A model generated the notes under the pieces. That model made no database searches, had not been told where the DNA came from, and saw only the letters and a program-made list of their open reading frames with translations. From Adiantum capillus-veneris (Eukaryota > Streptophyta > Polypodiopsida > Polypodiales > Pteridaceae), in the NCBI GenBank assembly GCA_014529385.2, contig CM043950.1, forward strand, positions 70,554,935-70,618,934: 64,000 bases of DNA, given 5' to 3'. Below are positions 12,548 through 22,359 of this stretch, one piece after another; within the stretch, counting starts at the first letter, position 1; each line of letters starts with the position of its first letter. The position numbers were made by a program, and so were the translations under genes.

Positions 12548-14100
12548 TTACATTACTTTCTCACGTAGTGAGCTAGTAACGCATAGTCTATTGCTGTAGA
12601 GAAGATAACCATCTTGTAAAGTAAATGGTTCCTCTTTCTTCCCTAGTGCAAGGGCTGAAATCACATCTCTAAAATCAGGATCAATAGCATACTCATCTAT
12701 CATAGAAGATAGGTCATTGTGAGTGGAAACCGCATTCACTCTCGTCCGTCTTGAGAGTGCATCTGCTACTTGATTATGCTTGCCAACAATGTGAGCAATA
12801 TGAAAATGAGATTGCGAAGGGAAATTTGCCCACCTCATTTGTTTGTCGGAGAGCTTGGTCTGCGTCATGAAGTACTTAAGACTTTGGTGATCCGTTCGCA
12901 GAATGAAAGGAGTCCCCAATAAATAGTGCTTCCATGATTCTAAGGCATGTAGAACTGTGAGGTCTATGTCATGAAGTACTTAAGACTTTGGTGATCCATT
13001 TGCAGAATGAAAGGAGTCCCCAATAAATAGTGCTTCCATGATTCTAAGGCATGTAGAACTGTGAAGAGTTCCTTTTCATATATGCCTAGAGCTTGCTCAA
13101 TAGGGTCGATCTTTCGACTTTCATAGCCTATAGCGTGCCGTTTTTATTGCAAAACAGCTCCAAGGCAATCACCACAAGCATCACATTGGACCTCAAATGG
13201 CTTTGAGAGATCCGGTAGTGTAAGCACAGGTTGAGAGATAAGCTTTTCGAAAGCATTGTCCTCCTTGGCAGACCATGTGTACCTAACGTTTTTCTTTGTT
13301 AGGTCATGTAATGGTCCTGCTATTAGTGAGAACATTTCTATGAAGTGTCTATAGTATTCGCACATACCTATAAAGCTTATTAACTCATGAAGATTCCTTG
13401 GTTTAGGCCATTCTTTTATTACCTCTAACTTTGATGGATCCATTTGGATACCATCTTGAGAGATAATGTGACCTAGATACTGAGATGCTTGCAAGAAAAA
13501 TTCACTTTTCTTTCGATCAACATAAAGTTTATTCTCCTCTTAGAACTTGAAATATTACATGGAGGTGTTGCTTGTGTTCGTCTAATGAATTAGAGTAGAT
13601 GATGATATCATCAAAGAACACTCCAATAAAGGTTTGGTGAAGCCTGAATAGCTTCTCCATCAAACTTTTGAATGTGGCTGGTGCATTGGTGAAGCCAAGA
13701 GGCATGACAATGTATTTGTAAAGACCAAATGTAGTTCGAAATGCGGTCTTTACAATTTCGTAATCAACTATCGTTATTTGATGATAGCCACTTTTTAGGT
13801 CAATTCTACTGAAGTAGGTGGACCTTTGTAGCTTATCAAATAGTTCTTCTATCCGGGGAATGGGAAACCTATTCTTGATAGTGATCTTATTTAGTGATCT
13901 ATAGTCGACACACATAGGATATGTGTTGTCTTTCTTTTGCACTAGTAGCACAGGAGAACAAAATGGAGATGAGCTAAGCCTAACCATGCCCTTCTCAACT
14001 AACTCATGCACTTGCCGCATAATCTCCTCTTGTTGAGCTTGAGAAACTCTATATGGAGGTTTGTTAGGCGGTGAACTTCCTGGAAGAAGTTCAATTGCAT
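12548..14100 (-). pseudogene. reverse transcriptase and RNase H
   Basis: Minus-strand pieces 14020-13529, 13494-13144 and 12919-12548 together cover RT and RNase H. Visible motifs in order are 'GMVRLSSSPFCSPV', 'DLKSGYHQI', 'MPLGFTNAPATF', the catalytic 'FFDDIIIYS', 'LGHIIS' and 'VIKEWPKPRN' (RT connection), 'DACGDCLGAVL' (RNase H first Asp) and 'RTDHQSLKYF' to 'VADALSRR' (RNase H end). The first break, near 13525, is a one-base frameshift. The second, near 13100-12920, coincides with a 104-bp tandem duplication. All catalytic residues of RT are present, but the polyprotein is not translatable. Confidence 0.92.
12864..13064. repeat. 104-bp tandem duplication inside RNase H
   Basis: The words 'gtcatgaagtacttaagact' to 'ggcatgtagaactgtga' occur at 12864 and again at 12968, nearly identical (a few substitutions such as 'ccgttcgc' versus 'ccatttgc'). 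The period is 104 bases, not a multiple of three, so it frameshifts the RNase H domain. High identity between units shows it is younger than most of the point decay around it. Confidence 0.9.
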
Positions 14101-14113
14101 GGTCATCATTGCC

Positions 14114-15559
14114 TCATTTAGGAGGTAGCTCACAAGGGATGCCGTCAATAAAGACATCTTGAAACCCCTTGAGAAAATTGGATAACTCTAATTCCTTTTG
14201 ATTGTGTATATTTTCTTTTGCTAAAACATTAGGTTCATTTTGAGAATCTTTAACAAAAATCATGTACACGGAAATAGAGCTCTTTATTGACTTGTTGAAA
14301 GCTTGTGTATGTACAATGGGTATAGTGTTACCCATTTCCTTAGCATCTATATACATATCTTTTTCCCTGAACTTAAAGGAGATTCTCCTTTCAGGGAATT
14401 TAACATTGGCAGCCATGCGATCAAACCACAGTGCCCCTAGGATTATATCCTCATGCTTGACATGAGAGATAAAGAAGTCCTCTTTGTCCACATAGCTTTG
14501 GATATGGAGCCTCAATTTCCCGATTAAGGGAGTGATTGAAGCTTCTTGCCCCTTGAAAGCACTGTCTGCGAATAGGACATCTCCCATCTCATAGGCTTGT
14601 ATGCCTAGCTTGGTGGCCAACTCTATAGATATAAAATTGTGAGTAGAACCAGGGTCAAAGAGAATAAAAGCATCATGTTCTCTTACCTTTCCCCAAGCAT
14701 GGCATAGATGAGATCCTTTGTGGTGAATTTCCTCCTCTTGGATTTCGACCAAGGTAGCTCTAGGTGGTTCATGGCAAGTGTTCTTTTGGGGACAAGCGCG
14801 GTACGCATGCCCTTGCTCGCCGCACTTGAAACAACGGTTATCCTTGCGATAACGCTCAAGCTCTTTAGGAGAGAGTTTATTGTTGCCTTTATAAACTCCC
14901 TTCTCTTTAGCTTTGTTGGAGTTGCCCTTATGAGACTTTTGGACATTGTCCTTCCCCTTATGCTCATTGGAACCCTTGTTTTCCGTGGTCTTAGAATTTC
15001 TTTTAGCCCCCGTTTGGAAATTGATTCGAGAGGCCACCATAGTATGTTGTATAACCGCCGATATGGTGCGTGGCCTTTGGGAGTTAACATACTCCGCCAT
15101 TTCTTCAGTTAAGCTCGCACAAAATTGTTGCTTTTGCTCTCCAAAATCCAACTTTTTGAAGACAGTGGCTTTGAGTTGTAGGTCCCAAAACTTGTCTACA
15201 TATTTGTGGATGGATTCATAAGGAGAGAGGTTTAAGCTTTGCCATTCGGTGAGTACTTTGTCTTTGGCATCGGTGGCCAAAAAATGCTTCACAATGGAAG
15301 CTCTTAAAGCTTTCCATGTTCGTGGAGCTTCACCGTTGGCCCGTAGGCTAGACCACCATTGCTTGGTGGACTTTTGAAAGTGCATAACTACATGGTGTAG
15401 CTTAGAGGACTCCGTGAAGCCTTCATCTCCAAACGCCGCATCGAATTGTTGGATAAAGGCCAAGACTTTGTCCGTAGCACCAAAAGGGTCATCGTAGGTA
15501 AGGAAAGAGATGCTATTCCCTCCCTCTTTGAACTTCTTGAGCTTGGATGACTTTTCCAC
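14114..15559 (-). CDS. Gag core, zinc knuckle and aspartic protease (open segment)
   Basis: This is a 481-codon open segment of the chromovirus polyprotein. The Gag core lies in about residues 30-150 ('FQKSTKQWWSSLR', 'YVDKFWDLQLKA'). A basic linker (about 185-235) precedes a CX2CX4HX4C knuckle (CFKCGEQGHAYRAC, about residue 243). The protease follows at about residue 300 with 'FDPGSTHNFIS'; the active-site triplet reads D-P-G where D-S-G or D-T-G is usual. It ends at a TGA at the protease-RT border, which fits CGA to TGA. The true Gag start lies upstream at 16280, in other frames, so this Met is not the native start. Confidence 0.85.
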   Translation of the reverse strand: MEKSSKLKKFKEGGNSISFLTYDDPFGATDKVLAFIQQFDAAFGDEGFTESSKLHHVVMHFQKSTKQWWSSLRANGEAPRTWKALRASIVKHFLATDAKDKVLTEWQSLNLSPYESIHKYVDKFWDLQLKATVFKKLDFGEQKQQFCASLTEEMAEYVNSQRPRTISAVIQHTMVASRINFQTGAKRNSKTTENKGSNEHKGKDNVQKSHKGNSNKAKEKGVYKGNNKLSPKELERYRKDNRCFKCGEQGHAYRACPQKNTCHEPPRATLVEIQEEEIHHKGSHLCHAWGKVREHDAFILFDPGSTHNFISIELATKLGIQAYEMGDVLFADSAFKGQEASITPLIGKLRLHIQSYVDKEDFFISHVKHEDIILGALWFDRMAANVKFPERRISFKFREKDMYIDAKEMGNTIPIVHTQAFNKSIKSSISVYMIFVKDSQNEPNVLAKENIHNQKELELSNFLKGFQDVFIDGIPCELPPK

Positions 15560-16280
15560 GCGGCATAGGATTTCCTATGGCCTCTTCTTTTTGATGGTTC
15601 AAAGGTTGCACCATCACTTTCTTCAGAAGATGAAGAATTTGAGGAAGATGGAGAAGAGGGTGACCTCTTTCTCGCCTTTTTCTGGCCTTGATCTTCGTTG
15701 TCTTCACCATCACTTTCATAAGAGGAAGAGGATGAAGAAGATGGAGAAGAGGGTGTCCTCTTTCTCGCCTTTTTCTTCTCCTGATTTTTGTCATCCCTCT
15801 TTGAAGTATGGTGTGGAGAAGTATGCGATGGTCCTCTCCGTTTTGGAGGTGATGGGGAGAGTTTAACCCGCCGTCTTCATGGAGCCATCTCCGTCGATGT
15901 GGCGGGAGACTCACTTCTTTCTCGCTCCTTTGGTGGAGGCTCTTGCGTTCTCCTTTGAGAAGGAGATGCGTCATCAAGGATCATATTTTTGAGCCCTTCA
16001 TAGGGATCCTCTTCTTCTTCCCGAATCGGAGAGAGACCTCTTTTGGAAGTCTCACAAGGAGGCTTCCTAGGTGTTCTCTCATCATGGTGGGGAGCTTGGA
16101 GAATCCCATGAGCACGAAAAGCTATCATTGCACTTCACTTTGGAGGGATGGATTGCCCATGGTTTGTTGAAGCCTAGAAATAAGATAGTTAACAAGCATC
16201 GAGGCATCATTAGTAGCTTGGTCATTAGCAAAATCAAAGTTATCAACATTAATTTCACTCTCTTTACTATTGTCAGCCAT
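15560..16280 (-). pseudogene. Gag N-terminal region of the chromovirus, frameshifted
   Basis: The likely Gag start is the ATG whose complement is 16278-16280 (MADNSKESEINVDNFDFAND), read for about 50 codons to a stop. Two further frames continue toward the Gag core. About 15880-15590 encodes a low-complexity region with a twice-repeated 'KKARKR-PSSPSSS' pattern, basic and serine-rich, which looks disordered. At least two frameshifts and one stop separate the start from the core. Confidence 0.65.
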
Positions 16281-16677
16281 TCTAACAACTTTTAAGTGTA
16301 AACTTTCTAGGTATACTTTGAACTTCAAGCCCTAGTTGCTACTCCTCTTTACCCCTTTAGAGAAAGCACTCAAGCTACTATACACGTGGCTCAAATACCA
16401 TTAATTGCAAGGAATAGAAGAGAGGGTCGTTCAACACCAAAACAACACCGACTCCTGTCAAGATTCTAATAGATCAATAGTGGTTAAGCCGTAGGCAAGC
16501 CCCGTAGGACTCCACTATTAAGACCATAGCTCTCGACGGTGATGCCCCGTTAACTGCACAAAGGCAGGCGCACTGCAAGGCTGAAAAATCCCTATTCTAC
16601 TTACTCACATGCAATTAAAAGTACCAACCATTTATAGCTAGCTTGAGGACCTCCCTTCTTGAGCAAGAAAAGAGAAA

Positions 16678-16696
16678 CCTTGTGCTCTGATACCAA
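16678..16696 (-). promoter_or_regulatory. primer-binding site, initiator-Met-tRNA type
   Basis: The minus strand reads TTGGTATCAGAGCACAAGG immediately inside the LTR end (TGTTACA). TGGTATCAGAGC is the standard complement of the plant initiator methionine tRNA 3' end used by many copia and gypsy elements. It fixes the element's 5' LTR at 16697 and its orientation. Confidence 0.93.
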
Positions 16697-18278
16697 TGTA
16701 ACATTTAATGGCCTAATAACTTGTGTGTAGCGGAAAATAGCATGGACATAGTGAGCATTTCATTAGAATAGATTCCTAATGAGATTAACAAGAGTGCTTG
16801 GGTGGAGAGAGCAACAAAAAGCATAACACCTAGTAAGATAGCATTAACAATACTTCAAAAGAGAGAGAAATAAGCAATTGACAACAGTTGAGGACCGGAT
16901 TTGTATGGAGCCGGTCCCCCCTCCAAAAGGCTTTGTATTATGGTTTCTCCCATCAAGAGAGACATTTTACAATACAATTCTTTGTGTTCCTTCAATACTA
17001 GCTAGTGCAATGAAGATGGAAACTTCATGCACTAAGAAAAACACTTATCAAACACAACATCAATTCCCTCACGGTCTCAGACCCAAGACCTCACACACCT
17101 TCGAAGATGGTGAGAGCTAGCGGGATATGAGAATAGATTGAGAGGAAGAAGGAGTATTCTTACGGGAAAGATGTACATCTCCTCACATAATCACTCATAT
17201 TAGCATAGCTTAGCTTAGTAATCAGCATGGTAGAAAAGATGAGCATGCATTGAAGCTTGTGTCTTGGTTGGATTTGCATCACAAATCCAAGAGTTGTTGG
17301 TGTAGGCCTCCCTTCTCACAAGCTTGGAGTAGGTGGTAAGCTTTCCATTAAAGCTTGAGAAGGAGAGAGAGTCTTCTTTGCTTCACACATGAGATTGTGT
17401 GAGTGTGTGTGTGTGTGTGTGTGATAATGCCTTGCAAAAATCAACCCCCTCTCTCTCTTGGTCGACCTCCCTTGCTAATTACTCATGCTACAACCCTATT
17501 GGACATCCCCAGCCTCAGCCAATGGAAATGAAGCAGCATTAGTGGCCTTCTGACATGTGTCTCTCTTTCCCCTTTTGTGAGAGCTTTAGGTAATTAATAA
17601 ATGCAACGAAACTCTCATTGGACCCCTTTGCCTCCCGGCCAATAGGAATCAGGCAAGCCATTAGGCTGCTGAATGCTCATTGGTCCCCTTGGGAGACTGT
17701 CCACTAGTCTTTAAGAGAGCTTAATTCTTATTGGTTCTTTTATTAAGTGTTTTTAAATTAATTAAACTAGATTTACTCTAGCCTAATTCTCATTGGTCCA
17801 CCTCCATGGCCATCCAATAGGATTTGAGTACACCTTGTGGGCATCTGGCCTAGGGAGCTGACATGTGTCCCTCTTTCCCCTTGTGTACAAATGAAGCTTG
17901 TGAGTGTGTGTGGGTGTTTCTCTCTCATCCCCTACTTCTTGGGCTCGCCCCCTCCTATGTAGGGCTTGACAAAGACTGTTTGGGACACACTCAAAGCATC
18001 CAATTCCCCTAATGTTTGACCTTTGGACACAACCTTTGAATTTTGGAAGTCTTAATGGGCTGAACCTTAGGGTCTTTTGAGGCCATTGTTGCACATAGCC
18101 CTTTTGCAGATGGCCCCCCCTTTGGATCCCTATTTTCCCTCCTTTGGATCCCTACTGTGGCTGGTCTGCTAGCTTAACCAATATTCTAGCTTTTTCTCCC
18201 CTGGAACTTCCCCATATTAAATGATCAGTTTAACATGAGAAAATCATTTAGGAGAATTAGATTTTGATTATTATGACA
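16697..18278 (-). repeat. 5' LTR of the chromovirus, about 1.58 kb
   Basis: On the minus strand the LTR starts TGTCATAATAAT at 18278 and ends GTTACA at 16697, next to the PBS. It contains a (GT)n run (17403-17423), a CT-rich stretch near 17450, and a short duplication of 'tttggatccctat' near 18121-18155. Only its first 67 bases have a counterpart at the other end of the element. A 103-codon open frame within it (18094-17783) has no recognisable domain and is treated as chance. Confidence 0.7.
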
Positions 18279-19330
18279 TAACGGATTCCTTCTTGTGCAT
18301 TGCAAATCCAAAAAAAAGGACCCTTCAACACTAGCGAACAAACATATCATGCCCCTTCAACCCTGGAGGAGATACAAGTATACATGAGAAGGGTACATTC
18401 GCTATGATATATAAAAGAAGTGAGGATGGTGCCACCTCACTACCATGCTTTTGCTTGGGTGTTTTTTTTTTGAGTTCATAAGCATCATGTGCACATTGTG
18501 CATTTCATGATCTTTTTAAAGCTAACTTAAATTTTTTTTCTTATTGTCATATTACTTCTGATTTCTCCAAACTTGCAACTCTTGTACAATCAATAAACTT
18601 TAAACCTAGCAAATTCAATGACCATGTACAACTTTACCCTTACAATTTGTTAATGGGATGGCGTGGAAACAATTTCTACATGTTGGGAGAAGCTTTTTTA
18701 TATGTAAAACATGTGATCCTTTCTCAAGGGATTCGAAAAAGGTTGATAAATTCGGCAAGATGTTTGACTACTATTGCAAAACGCAAATACCATGGTCCGC
18801 TTTTGTGTCAGTAAGGGTATTGGACTTGTGGGTCAATGATTGATAGTGTACTATAGGTGCTCGAGGGAAAGGTGAAGAGTGAAAGTCGGTCGTATAATTT
18901 CAAATCGTAGCTTGTTCAACCTACGACAATTGCTTGTGGTTAGGACATCGACACAATCAAGATAGAGAGGGGAATCTCGTCTTTGAGAACCCCTACTTGA
19001 TGAAAAGTCCCAAAGGAACCCCTAGTCACTAAATGACACCTCATTTTTAGAGGGGATCTATGGTTGAAAATCAGCGTTGCATGTTGGTGAAGATCACGAC
19101 CGTTGATCTCGAATGTGAAGTAGAGTAAACTAAGTGTAAACTCGGGCAAATGTGAACTCGTTATGAACTTGCATGTCAAATTGGTGTGAAATGTATGTGA
19201 ACTCTGCAAGATATGTGCATTGCATTTTGGTGGTGTGAACTAAATGTGAACTTGGTGTAAACTCGATGTGAACTAGGAACGCAAACGTATTGAAACTACT
19301 ACATATAATTCTATATTTTTCCTTTCATAA
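18279..19330. other. no recognisable gene; TGTGAACT-type microrepeats
   Basis: No domain is recognised in either strand. Between about 19080 and 19280 the word 'gtgaact', or close variants such as 'tgtaaact', recurs about eight times at irregular spacing. An open frame at 18658-18843 has normal-looking composition but no known family. Confidence 0.5.
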
Positions 19331-19334
19331 CAAA

Positions 19335-19412
19335 ACCCCTAGTAGTGTGGTGGTAAGACATTTGCACCATAATGGGGAGGTCATGAGGTCAAACCTCTGC
19401 CCATTCCTCCAA
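19335..19412 (+). mobile_element. tRNA-derived SINE head or tRNA relic
   Basis: The segment reads like a tRNA: an A-box-like 'tagtgtggtggtaagac', then 'catttgcaccataatgggg', then a B-box-like 'gaggtcaaacctc' in place of the GGTTCGANNCC consensus, about 35 bases downstream. Stems are imperfect and there is no clear acceptor pairing, so it is not a functional tRNA. A Pol III-derived SINE 5' end is the best reading. No A-rich tail or target-site duplication could be placed. It lies about 160 bp upstream of the CHMP1 start codon. Confidence 0.5.
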
Positions 19413-19566
19413 ATGGATCGAACAGACCTCCAAAAAAGGTAGTGTCGTGGAATGGAACCCGTTGAAGGTTGGGAAGGCCTCAAAAAACAAAGCAAAACCA
19501 AACTATACACTGCCTTACATCTTACGTTTGAAGGAAGCTTGCAGAAACGAAGCAGTAAGTCTCGCG

Positions 19567-20178
19567 ATGGGGAACACAGAGAAGCTGCTGGATCAGATCA
19601 TGGAGCTCAAGTTCACAGCGAAGAGTTTGCAAAGGCAATCGCGCAAGTGCGAGAAAGAGGAGAAAGCAGAAAAACTCAAAGTGAAGAAGGCTATTGAGAA
19701 GGGCAACATGGATGGCGCTCGCATTTACGCAGAGAATGCAATTCGTAAGCGCACAGAGCAGCTCAACATGCTGCGCCTGTCATCCCGCCTGGATGCCGTC
19801 GTCGCCCGCCTTGACACTCAAGCCAAAATGAACGTCATCAACAAATCCATGGCCACTATTGTCAGAACCCTCGATTCAGCTCTTGCATCAAACAACCTGC
19901 AGAAGATGTCCGAGACCATGGATAACTTTGAGAAGCAGTTTGTGAATATGGAAGTGCAAGCCGAGTTTATCGAATCGGCTATGGCCGGAAGCACATCCTT
20001 ATCCACCCCGGAAGATGAAGTGAATGTTCTTATGCAGCAGGTTGCAGATGACTATGGCTTGGAGATCTCTGTTGGGCTACCTCAACCTGCTAATGCTGCC
20101 CCAGTGGCGCAGGAAAGCAAGGTGTCGGAGGAAGACGACCTTAGTAGACGCCTAGCAGAGCTTAAAAGCAGAGGTTGA
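19567..20178 (+). CDS. CHMP1: ESCRT-III-related protein CHMP1 (VPS46/Did2)
   Basis: The 203-residue protein has the full CHMP1 architecture. A basic N-terminal helix (residues 1-45, starting [20 protein letters not shown]) precedes '[20 protein letters not shown]' and '[13 protein letters not shown]', then the helical core ('[15 protein letters not shown]', '[19 protein letters not shown]'). An acidic C-terminal half ends in a MIM1 motif, '[13 protein letters not shown]', which in this family binds the MIT domain of VPS4. CHMP1 acts at late endosomes, recruiting VPS4 and its cofactor to sort cargo into intralumenal vesicles. The chosen Met matches the conserved family start; an in-frame extension to 19447 lacks similarity. 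No intron, frameshift or stop is present. The segment is richer in CpG than its surroundings. No clear AATAAA signal was seen. A native intronless gene and an intact retrocopy are both possible; absence of a downstream A-tract slightly favours the former. Confidence 0.95.
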   Translation: MGNTEKLLDQIMELKFTAKSLQRQSRKCEKEEKAEKLKVKKAIEKGNMDGARIYAENAIRKRTEQLNMLRLSSRLDAVVARLDTQAKMNVINKSMATIVRTLDSALASNNLQKMSETMDNFEKQFVNMEVQAEFIESAMAGSTSLSTPEDEVNVLMQQVADDYGLEISVGLPQPANAAPVAQESKVSEEDDLSRRLAELKSRG

Positions 20179-21700
20179 CCATGATTCCATGTGTACGAGA
20201 TTTCTCCTCCTTCTCATGTTTGATCAACAATCTTATTTGGGTTCAAAAGGCTCATGTTTCGAGCAGAAAAATGTCTATAAAGAATCTTATTTAACTTTAT
20301 ACAAAATCAAGGGCTCTGATTTATAGTTTTCAAAAAGGAGAGAAGGGTCACATGTACTTTTAAAATCTTTCCAGCTTAAAGCACAGAAATTTGTTGGAGT
20401 GCTTGTATATCTTCCCTTTGTATTTGTATAGTAGAACTCTTTGAGTATCTATCATTGACATGAAAGGTATTAACTTTTCTGATGGCCATTGTGGGCTTTT
20501 CTATCAAGTTTCTATTTTTTTAAGGGCGCAACCGGCGGGATGGGACATTTTTGCCTGCTGCTCTATTTTTATGAACTGATAAAATCTGTCAAAGTAAAAA
20601 GTTTTGGCTGTGCATATTTCATTGTGGAGCATACACTTGATACTGTGGCTTGTAAGTGTTATTAAGGAAAAAATGGTGACATCTTTATCATATTGATAAG
20701 GGGCTAGTTTTACATGAGAATTTGTGCTTTTATGATAGTGGTCTTGTAGAGGTTGTGTTTGACATGCGACATCTGAGAAGCAAGTGCTTTTACGTGGGTA
20801 TGCTTATGGATGTTTGTGCATTCAGATATATCACAATTTGCGACACTATTTGTGAAAATGGTGGCAACTGTATTTTGTGGGCAGTTCTTCATACATTCAA
20901 TATGTACAGAAGTGTATTTATTGAGAATGCAAGGTTGTTAATTGTGAGTCATCTAGATATTTCTTTTCTCACAATTTTCTCTGTGTGATCAAATGTTTTA
21001 TTTGCACGATGTTATGTGAGAATTAAATGCAAGTTTGTTACTCTTGTGCTAATGGTTGCAGTTTCACAATTTCAAGAACTTTGATTACAACTTCTGTAGC
21101 TTAAGCTAATACCTAATTCTTCTTTTGCTACTGAAGGTCTTGATCTTGGCCCATGGATTTTGAGAAAACAGAGAATCATAGGTTGTTAGAGTAGCTAAGC
21201 CATGTCAAAATCCTCTTTTAAGTGAGAAAAAGTGGTAGATGGCTTTTAACCTAGCATCTTATTAGTTAGGACCCCCTTAGAGCCCACGGTTAAATTTTGG
21301 AATTGAGATCGTTGTGGACAGTGGAAGCCATACCGTGCAGAGCTTAAGAAAAGAACTATGCCCTTTCTTGAACGAGCTTGAAGTACTTCAGCAGTCCAAG
21401 ATAAGAGAAAGCACATTAAGAAGGATGCCAAACAAGAAGGAATGTATACAAAAGAGATATTTTGAAGATTTGTACATCACATCACCTTGTCAATAGTGCT
21501 GCTTCATGCTTGGAATATCTAAGATTCTAAGGTCAGTTGGGGCAGCTTTGTTTAAAAGAGAAAACATAGTTCCGAAGAAAGAGATGTTCAAGGAAATTAT
21601 CTTTAAAGATTAAAAGTGACAAGGATTGCCTTGGAAGGAAAGTACACTTGTGATGAAAGGGATCGTTAGGGAATTCTGATGTCACTGATTTGGTCAATAG
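20179..21700. other. CHMP1 downstream region, no recognisable gene
   Basis: The first few hundred bases are presumably CHMP1 3' UTR and terminator, but no canonical poly(A) signal is obvious. Short open frames at 20722-20988 and 21314-21496 have no recognisable domain. No repeat or retroelement boundary could be placed here. Confidence 0.5.
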
Positions 21701-21733
21701 CCATGGATAGGGATGAAGTTCTGGAAGTGTTGA

Positions 21734-21876
21734 AAGCATTTGATATGTTCGCTGAAATTTTTCCGGAATCAGTTGAGAAGCTGTAGGAGATTCTACTGCT
21801 TGCGAAGCATTTGACATGTTTGCTGAAATTTTGCAGGAATCAATTGAGAAGCTGCAAGAGATTTTGTTGCTTATGA
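21734..21876 (+). repeat. 71-bp tandem duplication in coding-like sequence
   Basis: Two units, 21734-21804 and 21805-about 21876, both begin 'aagcatttga' and share 'gctgaaattt', 'gaatca(g/a)ttgagaagctg' and 'gagattctactgctt'-like endings. Translated, they give an amphipathic leucine- and glutamate-rich helix (AFDMFAEI...ESVEKL). The 71-bp period shifts the frame. They lie just upstream of a Gag zinc-knuckle segment and probably belong to it. Confidence 0.75.
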
Positions 21877-21888
21877 AGCTCGAGGTGC

Positions 21889-22355
21889 TTGACCTGTGCA
21901 AGGTGCCCAGGAGAAGGGAAACTTGGCAAAGCAAGCAGGGTGACTCATAGACTGCCGAAGAATGTAGAGAAAGGAGCAACTAGCAGAGCATGTAAGGCAG
22001 GTGGACACTTGGAAGGCACATGCATGGCCCATGCAAGTCAATTGGAGTCCATGCATGCATGGCTAGTAGCACTCCATGCACGACAGGTAGCTACCCATGC
22101 ATGGCAGGTGGCAGTCCATGCAGGGCAACTGGAGTGCATGCATGGCAGGTGGCAATCCTAGCATGGCAAGTACCAGGTGACTGTAGAGAACCTAAGTTAA
22201 CACTTGATGAAAAGTCTGCTCAAGGAATTGTAGGAGGATGGTTAACTCTAGAAGAAAGAGCTGCTTATGGCAAAGAAGGAAGATGCTATCAATGTCACAC
22301 TAAGGGTCATGTTAAGAAAGAATGTCACATGAAAGCACTTGTCACAAACCGATGA
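21889..22355 (+). pseudogene. Gag fragment with zinc knuckle and embedded minisatellite
   Basis: Frame 22020-22355 ends with 'LTLEERAAYGKEGRCYQC' leading into a complete CX2CX4HX4C knuckle (CYQCHTKGHVKKEC, 22284-22325). The 'EER-x-KEGRC' lead-in is typical of Gag from gypsy elements. Upstream, about 22020-22170 is a run of imperfect units of about 20-30 bp built on 'catgcatggcaggtggca', giving alternating H-A-W-Q-V-A type residues. That run is not part of any normal Gag and looks like a local minisatellite expansion. No protease or RT follows; an LTR begins shortly after. Confidence 0.65.
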
Positions 22356-22359
22356 TGTG

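Larger units (their letters stand above)
10833..18278 (-). mobile_element. chromovirus-type Ty3/gypsy retrotransposon, decayed
   Basis: Reading the minus strand, the order is 5' LTR (18278-16697), initiator-Met-type PBS, leader, Gag with zinc knuckle, aspartic protease, reverse transcriptase, RNase H, integrase with its HHCC region, a chromodomain-like tail, a polypurine tract and the first 67 bp of the 3' LTR. This is the standard gypsy order, and the tail after integrase places it among chromoviruses. Gag-Pol is broken by nonsense codons, frameshifts and a 104-bp tandem duplication, and the 3' LTR is almost entirely missing, so it is non-functional. Plus-strand reading frames inside the interval are shadows. 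Confidence 0.9.

Noticed and set aside
14683-15112. Open frames on both strands overlapping Gag of the chromovirus
   Set aside because: They are shadow frames of the Gag-protease sequence.
17783-18094. 103-codon minus-strand frame
   Set aside because: It lies wholly inside an LTR and has no domain or coding bias.
19335-19412. Functional tRNA gene
   Set aside because: The B-box is degenerate and acceptor and anticodon stems do not pair well; a SINE head or relic fits better.
19447-19566. 40-residue N-terminal extension of CHMP1
   Set aside because: The family starts at MGNTEK-type sequence; the upstream frame is open by chance and overlaps the likely 5' UTR.
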